Origin: Copromyces sp. CBS 386.78
Lineage: Eukaryota; Ascomycota; Sordariomycetes; Sordariales; Sordariaceae
DNA length: 64,000 nucleotides
NCBI GenBank assembly: GCA_030685235.1
Contig: MU839112.1
Location: 186,001-250,000, forward strand
Direction of reading: 5' to 3'
Below the pieces are notes generated by a model. It saw only the letters and a program-made list of their open reading frames with translations. It was not told where the DNA came from and did no database searches. The position numbers and the translations under genes are program-made. This document shows, piece by piece, positions 63,571 to 64,000 of this stretch; the stretch's first letter is position 1; every line of letters starts with the position of its first letter.

Positions 63571-63879
63571 TATTATAGGGTTAGCCTTATAATAGTTTAG
63601 AAGTATACGGTTAATAGCTATCGGAATTAAGGATTAGGCTATAGCTCTGAATATAGTATAAGGCTATTATAGCCTTTGCAAAAGGCTACAATAGCCTTAT
63701 TATTACTATCGTTATATAAGTCGTACTAGCTCTACAGCACTTATAAGATTGCTACAGAGCTAATCTCCCAGACTGGCCTCCATAAAGACCAGTCTGGGAT
63801 CGCACCCTTGAACCTTTCTTCTTACTCCTTCGTGCAATTACGTATATTCTTACCTACCTTGTGCCTTTGCACCGTGATA
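63571..63879 (+). repeat. 3' LTR of the gypsy-like element
   Basis: 309 bp, TATTAT...GTGATA, the partner of the 5' LTR. A short purine-rich CCGGGGTAG just before it may be what is left of the polypurine tract. Its outer (right) part keeps CCAGTCTGGGATCGCACCC-like GC-rich sequence that is mutated in the 5' LTR. Confidence 0.9.
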
Positions 63880-63884
63880 AGAGG
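63880..63884. repeat. Target-site duplication, right copy (AGAGG)
   Basis: Exact AGAGG match to 56,699-56,703, directly after the 3' LTR. Confidence 0.85.
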
Positions 63885-64000
63885 AAGGTATTTAAAAACT
63901 ATTTAATAATAGATTTCTTAAAGGAAATAAAAAATCGAGCCGTTTAACCGACGAAGGTAATTATTAAGTAGTTTGTAATCTTTATAAAAACCTTACTTTC
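63885..64000 (-). mobile_element. Continuation of the interrupted older element
   Basis: 116 bp of TpA-rich sequence after the gypsy-like element, of the same kind as 53,521-56,698. It is taken as the continuation of the copia-like element because the insertion duplicated its target. It is too short to show a motif. Confidence 0.45.

Larger units (their letters stand above)
56704..63879 (+). mobile_element. Complete but RIP-killed Ty3/gypsy-like LTR retrotransposon
   Basis: 7,176-bp element on the plus strand with 309-bp LTRs and AGAGG target duplications. In order it shows a gag-type CCHC zinc knuckle at 58,594-58,635 (Cys and His codons turned to Tyr), a reverse transcriptase entry block near 60,427-60,530 (K-F-I-R-P-S ... 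I-N-Y-R), the Y-L-D-D-I-L-I-Y-S box at 60,804-60,830 with both Asp read as Asn, and an integrase block near 62,312-62,535 (A-F-H-P-x-x-N-G-Q-T). Reverse transcriptase before integrase marks the Ty3/gypsy order. Stops (TAA/TAG from CAA/CAG/TGG) fill all frames, so no protein can be made. The changes are C-to-T and G-to-A, as RIP gives. Confidence 0.9.

Overview
This is nuclear DNA of a filamentous ascomycete, most likely Neurospora or a very close Sordariales relative. The genes have short introns (about 50-80 nt) with GTAAGT/GTATGT-like donors, the gene set is typical of Sordariomycetes, and the last 10.5 kb is retrotransposon DNA turned AT- and TpA-rich with coding sense destroyed by C-to-T and G-to-A changes. 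That is the mark of repeat-induced point mutation (RIP). I cannot tell the species or strain from sequence alone.

Layout. 1-10,606: mostly non-coding, with one minus-strand gene for a protein with two Myb/SANT repeats (4,241 to about 5,345; 5' end unresolved). 10,607-37,482: a housekeeping block. It holds the splicing factor Prp8 (-), the translation factor eIF3c/Nip1 (+), ribosomal proteins S14 (-), L7 (+) and S19 (+), a mitochondrial Isa2-type iron-sulphur assembly protein (-), a secreted protein with two ricin-B-like halves (-), an ankyrin protein with a degenerate cytidine-deaminase-like domain (+), and the mitochondrial barrel protein Mdm10 (-). 38,000-40,438: scytalone dehydratase (melanin pathway, -) and a DUF2293 protein (-). 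41,265-53,112: an accessory block with a HET-domain protein (+), a flavin monooxygenase broken by two apparent 1-base losses (-), an MFS anion permease (-), a TauD-type dioxygenase (+) and two O-methyltransferases (-,-). 53,385-64,000: a RIP-mutated nest. An old Ty1/copia-like element on the minus strand is interrupted by a complete but dead Ty3/gypsy-like LTR element (56,704-63,879), with 309-bp LTRs and a 5-bp AGAGG target duplication.

Working together: S14 and L7 are divergent from a 336-bp gap containing a telomere-like AAACCCTAA box; S19 has TTAGGG/CCCTAA-like boxes upstream. Prp8 and Nip1 are divergent over 1.35 kb. The monooxygenase, permease, dioxygenase and two methyltransferases next to the repeat block look like tailoring and transport genes, but no polyketide or peptide synthase is visible, so a metabolite cluster is only a possibility.

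Most novel-looking items: the ankyrin-deaminase protein whose PCxxC half is intact while the expected HxE reads NAK; the mosaic RIP pattern in the two LTRs; the tandemly duplicated lectin-like gene that kept one intron at the same place and phase in both halves; and the twice-frameshifted monooxygenase.
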